Source: Sporomusa malonica (GTDB taxonomy: Bacteria; Bacillota; Negativicutes; Sporomusales; Sporomusaceae). From it: 64,000 nucleotides of DNA. The notes under the pieces were generated by a model, which worked only from the letters and a program-made list of their open reading frames with translations, was not told the origin of the DNA and ran no database searches. The translations under genes were made by a program, and so were the position numbers. Shown here one piece after another: positions 33,606 to 42,869 of this stretch; within the stretch, counting starts at the first letter, position 1, and each line of letters begins with the position of its first letter. The stretch lies in assembly GCF_041428715.1 (NCBI RefSeq), contig NZ_CP155572.1. One strand, written 5' to 3'.

Positions 33606-35140
33606 TAATGCAAGCAAATCGGCTGACAAACCCAGAATTAGAAAAGCTCGGTCTGTTTATTAATCAGCGCTACGGGCTAGAGTTTCGCCAGCAGCGACTG
33701 GAACTGCTGCAAGAGGCTGTGCAAAAACGTATTGAGGAATGCGAAGCTTCTACTGTAGGCGAGTATCTGAATTTGCTACAGCAGCATGAAGAAGAAGTAT
33801 TGCTGCTGATTAACCTTTTAACAGTTCATGAGACATATTTTTTTCGCGAACCGATGCACCTTGATGTTTTGATTAGGCAGGTGATTCCCCGGTTAGTAAG
33901 AAACGGGGGGCAATATCCTTTGATTCGCCTGTTAAGTGCTGGTTGCTCAACCGGCGAGGAGGCATATTCCATGGCGATAGCTGCTCTCAAAATGCCTGGT
34001 GCGGGAATCAATTGGGACTTCGAAGTAATCGGCGTTGATGTAGATAAGGAAGCGATAAAAAAGGCTCAAGCCGGTTTATACGGCTTTTATTCTTTTCGTT
34101 CCTGTCCCAAAGATATCAGAGATAACTATTTTGAGCGAGTATCAAAAGAAAGTTTTGTGATTAAAAGTTTCGTAAAAGAAAAAGTACGGTTTGAATCACT
34201 TAATCTATTCGAGCCAGTATATCCGGAGTGGATTTGTAATACGGATATCGTATTTTACCGGAATGTATCCATTTATTTTTCTAAAGAGCAACGGGAAGAG
34301 GTATTTCGCCGGTTGGCCGGTTTGCTCAATCACGGTGGCTGCTTATTTCTGAGCTGTACGGAAACTTTATATCATAGCAATAATTTGATGTCACTGGTTA
34401 AGAATGGCGAGACATTCTATTACCGAAAGCAAGACAATGACTCAATGGATAGCCGGAAAGCTGATGCAGGGGCGTTAACAGCAATTGATATACAGTACAT
34501 TGCTCCAGATACATCAAGGAAAAAGTTCACGCCACAGGTAAAAACGCGGCCAGCTATAACTGAGTCAAAAGGGCTGCATTGCAGTCCGCCAAGCAGCAAG
34601 CAACACCTACTAATGGATAACAAAGGCGATAGTTGCCAGCAAATCTTAACAGATGCGCTGGAGTTGGTAAAACTCAAAAGATATGATGAAGCCATCGGCC
34701 GTCTAGACGAGATCATTGCCGTTGATTCATTTTTCGATCAGGCTTATACATTAAAGGCCAATATTCTCCTTAACCAGCAAAGTGTTGAAGCAGCCATAGA
34801 ACTTTGTCAGGCAGCGTTGGTGATTGATGCTTTTTGCTTAGAAGCCTATCTGCTGTTAGGCATGGCAGCAAAGCTTACCGGACAAAGGGAAGAGGCGATA
34901 CAACGGTTTAAGGAAGCCGTGTATGTGTTTCCCGAGTGTTGGCTGGCTCACTTTTTTTTGGCTGAGGTGTATCAACTGCAGGAAGAGAGCGCTTATGCAA
35001 AACGGGAATACGAAGTGGCTATGAGAATACTGAGGCAGGGGAACTTTGAAAAGCACGGGTTAAGCTTTTTTTTAGTGCCCTTCCAGTTAGATGACTTTAT
35101 CCAAGTATGTCAGCACAACATCGCGAAATTGAAGGAGTGA
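33602..35140 (+). CDS. cheR: CheR methyltransferase with C-terminal TPR region
   Basis: 512 residues. CheR N-terminal helical domain, then an SAM-binding core with LLSAGCSTGEEAYSMAI and a RNVSIYF motif where many CheR have RNVLIYF. A linker of about 60 residues leads to TPR-like repeats (about 350-500). CheR with TPRs is the WspC arrangement. The start overlaps the cheB stop (ATGA), so the adaptation enzymes are coupled. Confidence 0.93.
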   Translation: MIMQANRLTNPELEKLGLFINQRYGLEFRQQRLELLQEAVQKRIEECEASTVGEYLNLLQQHEEEVLLLINLLTVHETYFFREPMHLDVLIRQVIPRLVRNGGQYPLIRLLSAGCSTGEEAYSMAIAALKMPGAGINWDFEVIGVDVDKEAIKKAQAGLYGFYSFRSCPKDIRDNYFERVSKESFVIKSFVKEKVRFESLNLFEPVYPEWICNTDIVFYRNVSIYFSKEQREEVFRRLAGLLNHGGCLFLSCTETLYHSNNLMSLVKNGETFYYRKQDNDSMDSRKADAGALTAIDIQYIAPDTSRKKFTPQVKTRPAITESKGLHCSPPSSKQHLLMDNKGDSCQQILTDALELVKLKRYDEAIGRLDEIIAVDSFFDQAYTLKANILLNQQSVEAAIELCQAALVIDAFCLEAYLLLGMAAKLTGQREEAIQRFKEAVYVFPECWLAHFFLAEVYQLQEESAYAKREYEVAMRILRQGNFEKHGLSFFLVPFQLDDFIQVCQHNIAKLKE

Positions 35141-35180
35141 GGCTGCTGCAGCTCTTTATGAAAGGAGGGGGATAGGGGCT

Positions 35181-37367
35181 ATGGCGCTAAATATTAAACT
35201 GCTTTCGGCACGATTTGCAGAGGAAGCCGCCAAACATTGCGATCAGATTGAAAAAGAACTACTCGCGCTAGAGGCGGGCGGCTTTGCAAAAGAGGTCCTT
35301 GATTCGATTTTTCGGACTGCGCACACGATAAAAGGTGCTGCCAGGATGCTGAAGATGACGGCAATTTCAGAGGTGGCGCATCGAATGGAAGACGTGCTGG
35401 AGCTGCTGCGTGATGGACAAAGAAGCCTTTCTAGAGAATTAATGGACCTCTTGTTAAAAGGCGTTGACACTATCCGCCAACTGATTGCTGATGTTGCCGT
35501 CGGAAACCCATTGCCAGAATCGTTGCCGCCGGTCTGCTTTGAACTAGTGCAATTGCTTAAGGAAAATGGGCAGCAGGAAAAATGTCCGGTACAGAGCGCT
35601 TCTGAGTTAGCAGAAGCGCGTGGTATGGATGAAAAAAAGGAACTCACAGTGATACAACATGATTTTGTCCAAATACGTGCAGAACAGTTGGATGAATTAA
35701 TCCAGTTGATGGGGGAAATGGTTTCCTACCAGTACCGGAAAAAACAGCAAGCGTATATAGTTCATGATATTATGCGGCTGTCAGAAACAAGTCTTGAGTT
35801 AGTATCACTCCCAAATAACAATAATGAGCATGGAGAATATGATCGTAAAGAATTGGCAGGCACGTTAATTGCTCTGCATAGTCAATTGCGGAAGATTCAA
35901 GATTCATTACGCAATGATGCTGTAATTGAAAATCTTCTAACCACCGAGCTACAGGAACGGTCTTTGAAAATTCGAATGCTGCCGATAGCAACAGCCTTTG
36001 ATAAAATTAACCGCGTGGTTAGGGATCTTGCCTATTCAACCGGCAAGGAGATTGAATTTCAGGTTGAGGGGGGAGATACCGAGCTTGACCGTAAAATTAT
36101 TGAGCAGTTAGGGGATTGTTTACTGCACATGATTCGGAATGCGGTTGATCATGGTATCGAATTGCCGCAAACTCGGGTTATGGCAGGTAAAGACAAGCGG
36201 GGAGTCATCCGGCTGTCGGCTTTTTATGATTCAGGGGGAGTTACGATTATACTCCAGGATGACGGGGCCGGAATATCCTTAGATCATATAAAAATGACTG
36301 CGATAGAGAAGCGGCTGCTAACAGAAGATGCTGTGGATAAACTGACGGAAATGGAACTACTGGAGTTAATCTTTTTGCCTGGTTTTAGTACAAGCTCCAT
36401 TATTACCGACATATCTGGGCGTGGTGTAGGGATGAATGTTGTCAGGCAAACAATTACAGATAAGCTCAAGGGATCTGTCAGAATCCAGACACGCGCAGGT
36501 GAAGGAACGACTTTTTTACTGAAAGTACCAATTACACTGGCACTTTCCCGAATGTTAATTGTTTCGGCCTCCAGCCATACATTTGCTGTACCTGCATACT
36601 CGGTTCAAGAGGTGATAATGGTACCTGCCAGCCAGGTGATCAATGTCGTCGGCAAACGAGCGTTGCGCGTACGTGAGCAACTTGTTCCGCTAGAGGAACT
36701 TGAGACTATTTTGAGCTGCCCCCAAGTTGCGAAGCGTGAGCAAAAGGAATTGCAGGTTGTTTTAGTGGCATCAGGCACTGAACGCTTGGCTCTGATTGTT
36801 GATGCTATCATCAGTGAAGCTGACATGGTTATAAAATCTTTACCTTCAGCGATAAAGCATCTGGCTCTGATTTCCGGATTTACTGTCGGCAGTAATGATG
36901 AAATAATTAGTGTGCTTGGTGTCACGGCATTAATTAAGCAAGCCCGCGAAAATAAGGCTGATATAGGCGATTTTTTTGGAGTTAATTCTCAAAAACAACG
37001 CAAAACCATTCTGGTAGTCGATGATTCTGCCAATACAAGAGATATTGTGAAAAGCATCCTTGAGTCCTATGGATACCAGGTGGAGTTAGCTGAGGATGGG
37101 CTGGTCGCCATTGAAAAAACTGGCAAAAAAGTATATGATGCTGTTATAACTGACGTAGAAATGCCTAATCTGGATGGATTTAGTCTTACTTTGCATTTGC
37201 GCCAGGATGAGCGATATCGGCAAATTCCGGTAATAATCGTAACTTCTCGCGAGAAGGCGGAAGATAAGCGGCGGGGTATTCAGGTCGGTGCTAACGCCTA
37301 TATTGTGAAAGGTGCGTTTGATCAAAATAATCTTATTGAAACAGTTCAGAATGTAATTGGTCAGTAA
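35181..37367 (+). CDS. cheA: CheA histidine kinase with C-terminal receiver domain
   Basis: 728 residues: Hpt (His48 in TAHTIKGAARM), no evident P2 domain, dimerisation region, HATPase with HMIRNAVDHGIE and DGAGI, CheW-like regulatory domain, and a C-terminal receiver with Asp658 in ITDVEMPNLDG. CheA-REC fusions are typical of alternative pathways such as WspE. AGGAGGGGG precedes ATG 35181. Confidence 0.94.
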   Translation: MALNIKLLSARFAEEAAKHCDQIEKELLALEAGGFAKEVLDSIFRTAHTIKGAARMLKMTAISEVAHRMEDVLELLRDGQRSLSRELMDLLLKGVDTIRQLIADVAVGNPLPESLPPVCFELVQLLKENGQQEKCPVQSASELAEARGMDEKKELTVIQHDFVQIRAEQLDELIQLMGEMVSYQYRKKQQAYIVHDIMRLSETSLELVSLPNNNNEHGEYDRKELAGTLIALHSQLRKIQDSLRNDAVIENLLTTELQERSLKIRMLPIATAFDKINRVVRDLAYSTGKEIEFQVEGGDTELDRKIIEQLGDCLLHMIRNAVDHGIELPQTRVMAGKDKRGVIRLSAFYDSGGVTIILQDDGAGISLDHIKMTAIEKRLLTEDAVDKLTEMELLELIFLPGFSTSSIITDISGRGVGMNVVRQTITDKLKGSVRIQTRAGEGTTFLLKVPITLALSRMLIVSASSHTFAVPAYSVQEVIMVPASQVINVVGKRALRVREQLVPLEELETILSCPQVAKREQKELQVVLVASGTERLALIVDAIISEADMVIKSLPSAIKHLALISGFTVGSNDEIISVLGVTALIKQARENKADIGDFFGVNSQKQRKTILVVDDSANTRDIVKSILESYGYQVELAEDGLVAIEKTGKKVYDAVITDVEMPNLDGFSLTLHLRQDERYRQIPVIIVTSREKAEDKRRGIQVGANAYIVKGAFDQNNLIETVQNVIGQ

Positions 37368-37385
37368 GCTTGTGAGGGAAAAATA

Positions 37386-39071
37386 ATGTCCGAGAATAAG
37401 AGGTTAATCAGTAAGCGAATGAAATTGCTCCAAGAGGCCTATAGCCGCGAACTTCCGAGCAAAATTGAAGCGCTGGAATACACCTGGCAAGAGTTATTAG
37501 TAACAAAAAAAATTGACAAATACATTATTGAGTTAATGCGGGCATTTCACTCAATGGCAGGAACGGCCAGCTCCTTCGGCTATTCGAAAGTGGGGGAGTA
37601 CGCTCGCGACGGGGAAAGTGTGCTAAAAGCAATCCTTGGCTCCTGCCAGATATCTGCAGACGCGGAAAATACAATGCAGCATTGCATTAAGGGTATGAAA
37701 GCAGTGGTGGAAGCCGCAGAATCGCAGGAGAATTACGAAGTGGAGCTGGGCATCTCGCAAACACGGCTAGAGTGTGACTGCCAGACACGCAAGACTGTGA
37801 TTATGGTAGACGATGATGAGCATTTTTTAGCAAATTTAGCGTTTCAGTTAGAGTGTTTTGGCTATAAGGTTTTCAAGTTTCATCGACTGCAGGAAGTGGA
37901 GGAAGCTTTGCCCCAATTAGAGCCTGCCGGTATTATTATGGATATGGTTTTTCCCGAAGGTGAGATTGCCGGTGCTGATGCTGTTAGGCGGCTTAGGACA
38001 ATGAAATCATACCATATTCCAGTTATATTTTTGTCACGACGAAATGATATTCATTCCAGGCTGGCAGCCGTTAAAGTTGGGAGTGATGCCTATTTCGTGA
38101 AACCTGTCCGCCCTATTGATTTGGTCGACAAATTAGACAATCTGACAAAGGCGGAAGAACCAGAGCTTTGCCGGGTGTTGATTGTTGATGATGATAAAAT
38201 TATGGCCGACTATCACGCGGCTTTATTAGAACTAAATGGAATGAAAACATTTACCTTGCGGGATTCTCTGCAAATCCTGGAGTATTTGAGTATATTTAAT
38301 CCGGATCTGATTTTGCTGGATTTAAACATGCCGGAATGTAATGGCTATGAAATTGCTAAGCTAATTCGCCAGGTTCCCGCCTATTTTCGGATTCCGATTG
38401 TGTTTCTTTCCGGAGAAAAAAATCTTGAATTGCAAATGCAGGCAATGGCAACAGGCGGAGACGACTTTATCACTAAACCTGTTCAGCCTGAACATTTTAT
38501 TTGCTCAGTGAGGCTGCGGGCTGAACGTATGCGAATGCTTCGTCAGTACATGGAGCGCGATGGTTTAAGCGGCTTATATAATCACTCGGTTATGAAACAA
38601 CATATTGAACGGTTGTTTTTGCAAGCCTTACGCACGAATAATCCGATCACGCTTGCAATGATTGATTTAGACAGTTTTAAAAATGTGAATGACACTTATG
38701 GGCATGTTGCGGGTGATATGGTGATTTTGAGTATTGCCAGGCTGCTGGAACAGCGCTTACGCGGCACTGATATTATTGGTCGTATGGGTGGTGAAGAGTT
38801 TGCGGTAATCATGCCCAATACCCCTGTTGGCTACGCCTACAAAGTCATAGAGGAAATACGGGCAAAGTTTGAAAGTATGTGTCATGAATCTGTAAATGGT
38901 ACGTTTCATGCGACATTTAGTTGCGGACTTGCGGGTTTGCCTGGATATACTGATCCCACCGGTCTATACAATGCGGCAGATAAAGCTCTATACGAGGCCA
39001 AGGCTTTGGGTAGGAACTTAATTCATATGGCCCCCACTAATGATGAATCAATAATGAAGGGGGTGAACTGA
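37386..39071 (+). CDS. Hpt-REC-REC-GGDEF diguanylate cyclase
   Basis: 561 residues: Hpt-like domain with His55 (RAFHSMAGTASSFG), receiver 1 (TVIMVDDDEH, acceptor in IIMDMVFPEG), receiver 2 (VLIVDDDK, LILLDLNMP), and a GGDEF domain with GGEEF at 468-472. RGTD five residues upstream forms an inhibitory I-site. It is the likely output of the operon, like WspR, but with an added Hpt and second receiver suggesting a multistep relay. It starts 18 bases after cheA. Confidence 0.93.
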   Translation: MSENKRLISKRMKLLQEAYSRELPSKIEALEYTWQELLVTKKIDKYIIELMRAFHSMAGTASSFGYSKVGEYARDGESVLKAILGSCQISADAENTMQHCIKGMKAVVEAAESQENYEVELGISQTRLECDCQTRKTVIMVDDDEHFLANLAFQLECFGYKVFKFHRLQEVEEALPQLEPAGIIMDMVFPEGEIAGADAVRRLRTMKSYHIPVIFLSRRNDIHSRLAAVKVGSDAYFVKPVRPIDLVDKLDNLTKAEEPELCRVLIVDDDKIMADYHAALLELNGMKTFTLRDSLQILEYLSIFNPDLILLDLNMPECNGYEIAKLIRQVPAYFRIPIVFLSGEKNLELQMQAMATGGDDFITKPVQPEHFICSVRLRAERMRMLRQYMERDGLSGLYNHSVMKQHIERLFLQALRTNNPITLAMIDLDSFKNVNDTYGHVAGDMVILSIARLLEQRLRGTDIIGRMGGEEFAVIMPNTPVGYAYKVIEEIRAKFESMCHESVNGTFHATFSCGLAGLPGYTDPTGLYNAADKALYEAKALGRNLIHMAPTNDESIMKGVN

Positions 39072-39425
39072 TTGGGAAGAAAATTACTGCTTATTGAAGA
39101 TGACAGCTTTATGCGGGAAATGATCGCCTTGGTATTAGCAACAGAAAATTATGAAGCTAGTGGTGTTGAAAGCGGTACAGAAGCGTTACGATTGTTGCGT
39201 GAATGTGGCGAGTATGATGCAGTAATATCAGATATGTATTTGCCAGATACCGATGGACTTAAACTCTTTGAACAAATAAATGATGGCTGGCCTGGTCTGC
39301 GATTTCTGATTTTGACCAGTGAAACTGATAGAAATATTGTTAGGAAAGCAATCAGTTTGGGAATCACGTATATTCCAAAAGACGAAAATTTTGCAGAGTC
39401 AATCTTGGCTGCGTTAAGGAAATAG
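39072..39425 (+). CDS. Single-domain response regulator
   Basis: 117-residue receiver without an output domain: acidic pair ED at 9-10, acceptor Asp54 (ISDMYLP), Thr in ILTSE, Lys in IPKDE. TTG 39072 directly follows the previous stop, with GGGGGTGA upstream. Last gene of the chemosensory operon; it may be a phosphate sink or feed another target. Confidence 0.9.
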   Translation: MGRKLLLIEDDSFMREMIALVLATENYEASGVESGTEALRLLRECGEYDAVISDMYLPDTDGLKLFEQINDGWPGLRFLILTSETDRNIVRKAISLGITYIPKDENFAESILAALRK

Positions 39426-39537
39426 AGAGCATAGCTTATTTGAAGTGAGAACTAGCAGCCTAAATGTGGTTACTAGTTCTTTGTAGTGTGTACGCAAATA
39501 GGTGAATTTTGCAATTGAAAACAGGTAGGTGAACAAA

Positions 39538-41262
39538 ATGGCAGAAGGATTTTTTGCCGATACGGTATTTATGAATGGAGTAGTATATACTGCTGATACA
39601 CAGGAGAATGTTTATCAAGCAATCGCTATTAAGGGCGATAAGATACTCTTTATTGGTAATAATGAGCAAACAGCCATGTATATTGGTGAAGACACCAAAA
39701 GAATTGACTTAAAAGGGAGGATGGTAATCCCGGGGATGATTGACAGCCACATTCATCCACCAGGGATTGCGCTGTCTGAACTTTATGAGGTGCAATTATT
39801 TGGAATCAACAGCCTGGAAGGATATGTAGCGGCGGTAAAAGACTTTATTAATTGTCATCCAGGGACAAAGGCTATTTTTGGTCAGGGCTGGTTATGGAGC
39901 GCTTTTGAGGGGGAAGAAGTAAACAAAGGACCACGGAAGGAGCACCTGGATGCAGTAGCGCCCGATATCCCCGTAATATTACGGGCTATGGATGGTCACA
40001 GTTGGTGGGTTAATTCCAAGGCGTTAGCTGTTAGTGGTATAACTCGGGATACCGAGGCACCTGACGGTGGCATCATTGAAAAAGATATAACTGGTGAATT
40101 ATGGGGAACTGTGAAGGAAAGCGCCATATCTCTCATAATTCAGCCGGAATATACCTTGGAACAATATGTACAAGCTATGCATGCATTTCAAAGCAAAATG
40201 CACAGCTTTGGAATTACAGGTATCCTTAGTATTATGGGGCGGTTCACTGATATAATCTTACAAGCGTGGAATCATTTAGAGAAGCAAGGAAGTTTGGCGC
40301 TCCACGTCCGCGGAGCGATTATGATCCAGCCCCAGGACAATTTACTTAGCCAGTTTGAGGATATTGACAGGCTTAAGAAAAAGCATCATTCCCCCAATTT
40401 TCAGATAACGACAGCGAAGTTTTTTGCTGATGGTGTTGTTGAAGGCGGAACAAGCTGCTTATTAGAACCTTATACCTTAGAGACTGGAAAAGGCTCTAAT
40501 TATTATGGAAGATTTCTATGGGACATGGAAATGCTTGATCAGGCATTTTGCCAGGCAAACCAGCGAGGCTTGCAGATTCATGTTCACTCGACCGGAGATG
40601 CAGCAACGCGAAGGGTTCTGGATGCTTTAGAAGAGGTTCAGGAAAAGGTTTCTCCTGGAGATTTTCGCAATACTATCACCCACCTGCAGCTTGTCGATCA
40701 AGACGATATTCTACGGTTTAAACAACTAAAGGTTATTGCCAGTGTTCAGCCCTATTGGCATTTCAAAGGACCAAACTGGTGGCAATATGTTGATTACCGC
40801 CTTTTAGGGGAACGGGCAAAACACGAGTATCCGCTGCGATCCTTTATAAATCAAGGTGTAATTATTGCATCTTCCTCCGATTACTCCATTACCCCTGTAC
40901 CCAATCCATTATTTGCCATTGAAGTGGGGGCTACGCGTAATATTTACAATGGCCGGGCATTTGGCGTGGAGGATATAACCGATATGGATGACGGCCGGTA
41001 TTTGCTAAATAAAGATGAACGGGTATCGGTAGCGGAAATGATAAAAAGTTTTACGATTAACGGCGCTTTTACGTTATTTATTGATCAAGAAACAGGTTCT
41101 ATCGAGGTGGGTAAGCAGGCTGATCTCGTCGTTCTTGATCAGGATTTGCTCTCGATAAATCCTGTTGATATTGATAAGGTGAAAGTGTGTATGACTTTTT
41201 TTGCCGGAAATCTGGTGTATAATCGGGGAGAAATGGAAGAAGACCCAAAGACCGCCCTGTAG
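39538..41262 (+). CDS. Amidohydrolase family 3 protein (YtcJ-like)
   Basis: 574-residue metal-dependent hydrolase. Metal ligands appear in DSHIHP near residue 72, HVHSTGD in the middle, THLQLVD, and SSDYSITP for the last Asp. The N- and C-terminal parts form the composite beta-sandwich (GSIEVGKQADLVVLDQD). Substrate is unknown. ATG 39538 follows AGGTAGGTG; the GTG at 39529 is inside that site. A c-di-GMP riboswitch on the opposite strand points into its 3' end. Confidence 0.9.
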   Translation: MAEGFFADTVFMNGVVYTADTQENVYQAIAIKGDKILFIGNNEQTAMYIGEDTKRIDLKGRMVIPGMIDSHIHPPGIALSELYEVQLFGINSLEGYVAAVKDFINCHPGTKAIFGQGWLWSAFEGEEVNKGPRKEHLDAVAPDIPVILRAMDGHSWWVNSKALAVSGITRDTEAPDGGIIEKDITGELWGTVKESAISLIIQPEYTLEQYVQAMHAFQSKMHSFGITGILSIMGRFTDIILQAWNHLEKQGSLALHVRGAIMIQPQDNLLSQFEDIDRLKKKHHSPNFQITTAKFFADGVVEGGTSCLLEPYTLETGKGSNYYGRFLWDMEMLDQAFCQANQRGLQIHVHSTGDAATRRVLDALEEVQEKVSPGDFRNTITHLQLVDQDDILRFKQLKVIASVQPYWHFKGPNWWQYVDYRLLGERAKHEYPLRSFINQGVIIASSSDYSITPVPNPLFAIEVGATRNIYNGRAFGVEDITDMDDGRYLLNKDERVSVAEMIKSFTINGAFTLFIDQETGSIEVGKQADLVVLDQDLLSINPVDIDKVKVCMTFFAGNLVYNRGEMEEDPKTAL

Positions 41263-41295
41263 CCACCTCATTCTTAAGCCCATTAGTCTTGTATG

Positions 41296-41337
41296 AAAGT
41301 ACCCATAACCAGCTCTTTGCTAAGTTATGGGTACTTT
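41296..41337 (+). terminator. Terminator after the amidohydrolase gene
   Basis: Perfect 14-bp stem AAAGTACCCATAAC / GTTATGGGTACTTT, followed by CTA and mixed sequence; the stem's own T-run closes it. Confidence 0.7.
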
Positions 41338-41351
41338 CTATGCTTACAAAT

Positions 41352-41387
41352 AAAAAAAACGTCAGATGCCTGTTGCTAAGGCTGACG
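41352..41387 (-). terminator. Terminator of the c-di-GMP riboswitch
   Basis: On the minus strand CGTCAG / CTGACG forms a stem around CCTTAGCAACAGGCAT and is followed by eight T. The loop contains TAGCAAC, complementary to GTTGCTA at the 3' end of the riboswitch P1 stem (41408-41414), giving a classical antiterminator alternative. Confidence 0.8.
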
Positions 41388-41404
41388 AAGTACTTTTCGT
41401 AGTT

Positions 41405-41490
41405 TAATAGCAACCTGGCAATCGTAGAATATTACATCCTTTAGATCCATGGCTTTGCGTCCTTATTTTTCAATAAGTTTGCCAATATTT
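41405..41490 (-). ncRNA. Cyclic-di-GMP-I (GEMM) riboswitch aptamer
   Basis: Read on minus: GGCAAAC (41483-41477), P2 hairpin CTTAT-TGAAAA-ATAAG with a GNRA-like loop, then the invariant GGACGCAAAGCCA (41462-41450), the P3 arm, and GCCAGGTTGC closing P1. These match the GEMM-I consensus in order and spacing. A terminator with a competing antiterminator follows. It begins about 35 bases after the HD-GYP stop codon, and no minus-strand gene lies downstream. Binding of c-di-GMP should stabilise P1 and favour termination. Confidence 0.85.
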
Positions 41491-41523
41491 TTTTATTAAT
41501 GGATGCTCGCTTTTTTTGTGGTG

Positions 41524-42579
41524 TCATGCAGTGTTTGCTTCATCCAGTAATGTGACAATCTCAAGATTCCTGTTTCTTTCCAGATCAATTAAAGTGCCAC
41601 ATTCCAATTGGACTACAGGTCTTACCCTTAATAGATCATTCATGAGTACTATTTTTGCCTTCCTGCCGTCACTTAGTAGCACCGAACTCCCGACAAGAAA
41701 TCTACGAAGGTGTGCCAAAAAGGTTAGGCAGATTTGAGGATTAAGCTTATCATACATTTGTTCAAGAATAATCTCAACAATGGAAAACGGTGGCATTTTA
41801 GGCCGGTAAACCCTTTCTGTATTCATAGCGTCATACATATCGGCAATAGCTACAATTTTAGCGTAAATATGTATTTCTCTGCCAGATATGCCCAGGGGAT
41901 ACCCGCAACCGTCTTCCCGCTCATGATGCTGGAATATTCCCAACTTGACCTCTTCCGGTATTTCAGAGCAATCGGCCAATAGGTGATAGCCGTGAGCAGG
42001 GTGTGTTCTAATGATTGCCATCTCTTCCGTGGAAAGCTTCCCAGGTTTATCTAGTATTGCTTCAGGAATCAAGGCTTTACCAATATCATGCAACAGCCCC
42101 GTCAATATAATGTCTTTCAACTTTTGCTCGGTAAACCCCAGCCATTTGCCAAGAACTCCAGAAAGTATTGCAACATTGAGAGAGTGTTTAAAGGTGTACT
42201 CATTGTGGGCCTTAATATTATATAAGTCATCTATGACACCTACGATATTGACGATAAGTTCAATATACTTGTCAACTAATTCCTTACACTCTGCGATCGG
42301 TACTTCTTTGAAAGCCCTGGCTTTTTCAAAAGTTTTCGCAACCGTTCCAAGGGTTTCATTATAAATACAAAAAAATCGCCGCTGTGAGGGACGGTTTTTG
42401 TAGGGTAATACTATGCTGACCTGCATTATTCGCCAGTTGCCGAGATTTTCGATAAACTCTTTTGTAAGAAATACACCTTGCTCTAGCAGAAGTTGCCCTG
42501 TATCAGAAATAACCGCTTGCGCAACTACCATGCCTGGCTTAAGTTCTTCCACCCGTAATAAATGTTGGTTTGAAAACAT
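41524..42579 (-). CDS. HD-GYP domain protein, probable c-di-GMP phosphodiesterase
   Basis: 351 residues. An N-terminal region of about 110 residues of unclear type (DUF3391-like placement) precedes an HD-GYP domain: KHS at 131-133, HDIGK at 164-168, and HHEREDGCGYP at 218-228. All core residues for phosphodiesterase activity appear present. ATG 42579 follows GGAGGATCAG. A sigma-A-like promoter lies just upstream. It would oppose the two diguanylate cyclases encoded nearby. Confidence 0.93.
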   Translation of the reverse strand: MFSNQHLLRVEELKPGMVVAQAVISDTGQLLLEQGVFLTKEFIENLGNWRIMQVSIVLPYKNRPSQRRFFCIYNETLGTVAKTFEKARAFKEVPIAECKELVDKYIELIVNIVGVIDDLYNIKAHNEYTFKHSLNVAILSGVLGKWLGFTEQKLKDIILTGLLHDIGKALIPEAILDKPGKLSTEEMAIIRTHPAHGYHLLADCSEIPEEVKLGIFQHHEREDGCGYPLGISGREIHIYAKIVAIADMYDAMNTERVYRPKMPPFSIVEIILEQMYDKLNPQICLTFLAHLRRFLVGSSVLLSDGRKAKIVLMNDLLRVRPVVQLECGTLIDLERNRNLEIVTLLDEANTA

Positions 42580-42599
42580 CTGATCCTCCGTTCAATAAA

Positions 42600-42628
42600 A
42601 TAGTACCAGTTGTCCTTGGTTTTGACAA
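42600..42628 (-). promoter_or_regulatory. Promoter of the HD-GYP gene
   Basis: TTGTCA (-35), 17-base spacer, TACTAT (-10) on minus. The predicted start is only a few bases before the ribosome site, so the leader is very short. Confidence 0.65.
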
Positions 42629-42813
42629 ATGATGCATTGTTAATTGTCAGATTGATCGAAGACAAGAAATGTTTCTATTCATCGTCGACTAATTTATTAT
42701 AGACAAACTATTAATTTCCATTAAATACTATGTTTCCTAATTAGTCAACAAATAAATTTGATCGGTCATCTAAACGAAGGATACGGAGCAATGTATTACT
42801 TGTAAAACAAAAT

Positions 42814-42851
42814 CAAGCCTCAGCCCCCTAGCTATGAAGGGCTGAGGCTTG
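42814..42851 (-). terminator. Terminator after rsgA
   Basis: 13-bp stem CAAGCCTCAGCCC / GGGCTGAGGCTTG with a 12-base loop, followed on minus by ATTTTGTTTT. It lies 19 bases past the rsgA stop. Confidence 0.8.
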
Positions 42852-42869
42852 GTTGAAGTAGTTAAAGAA

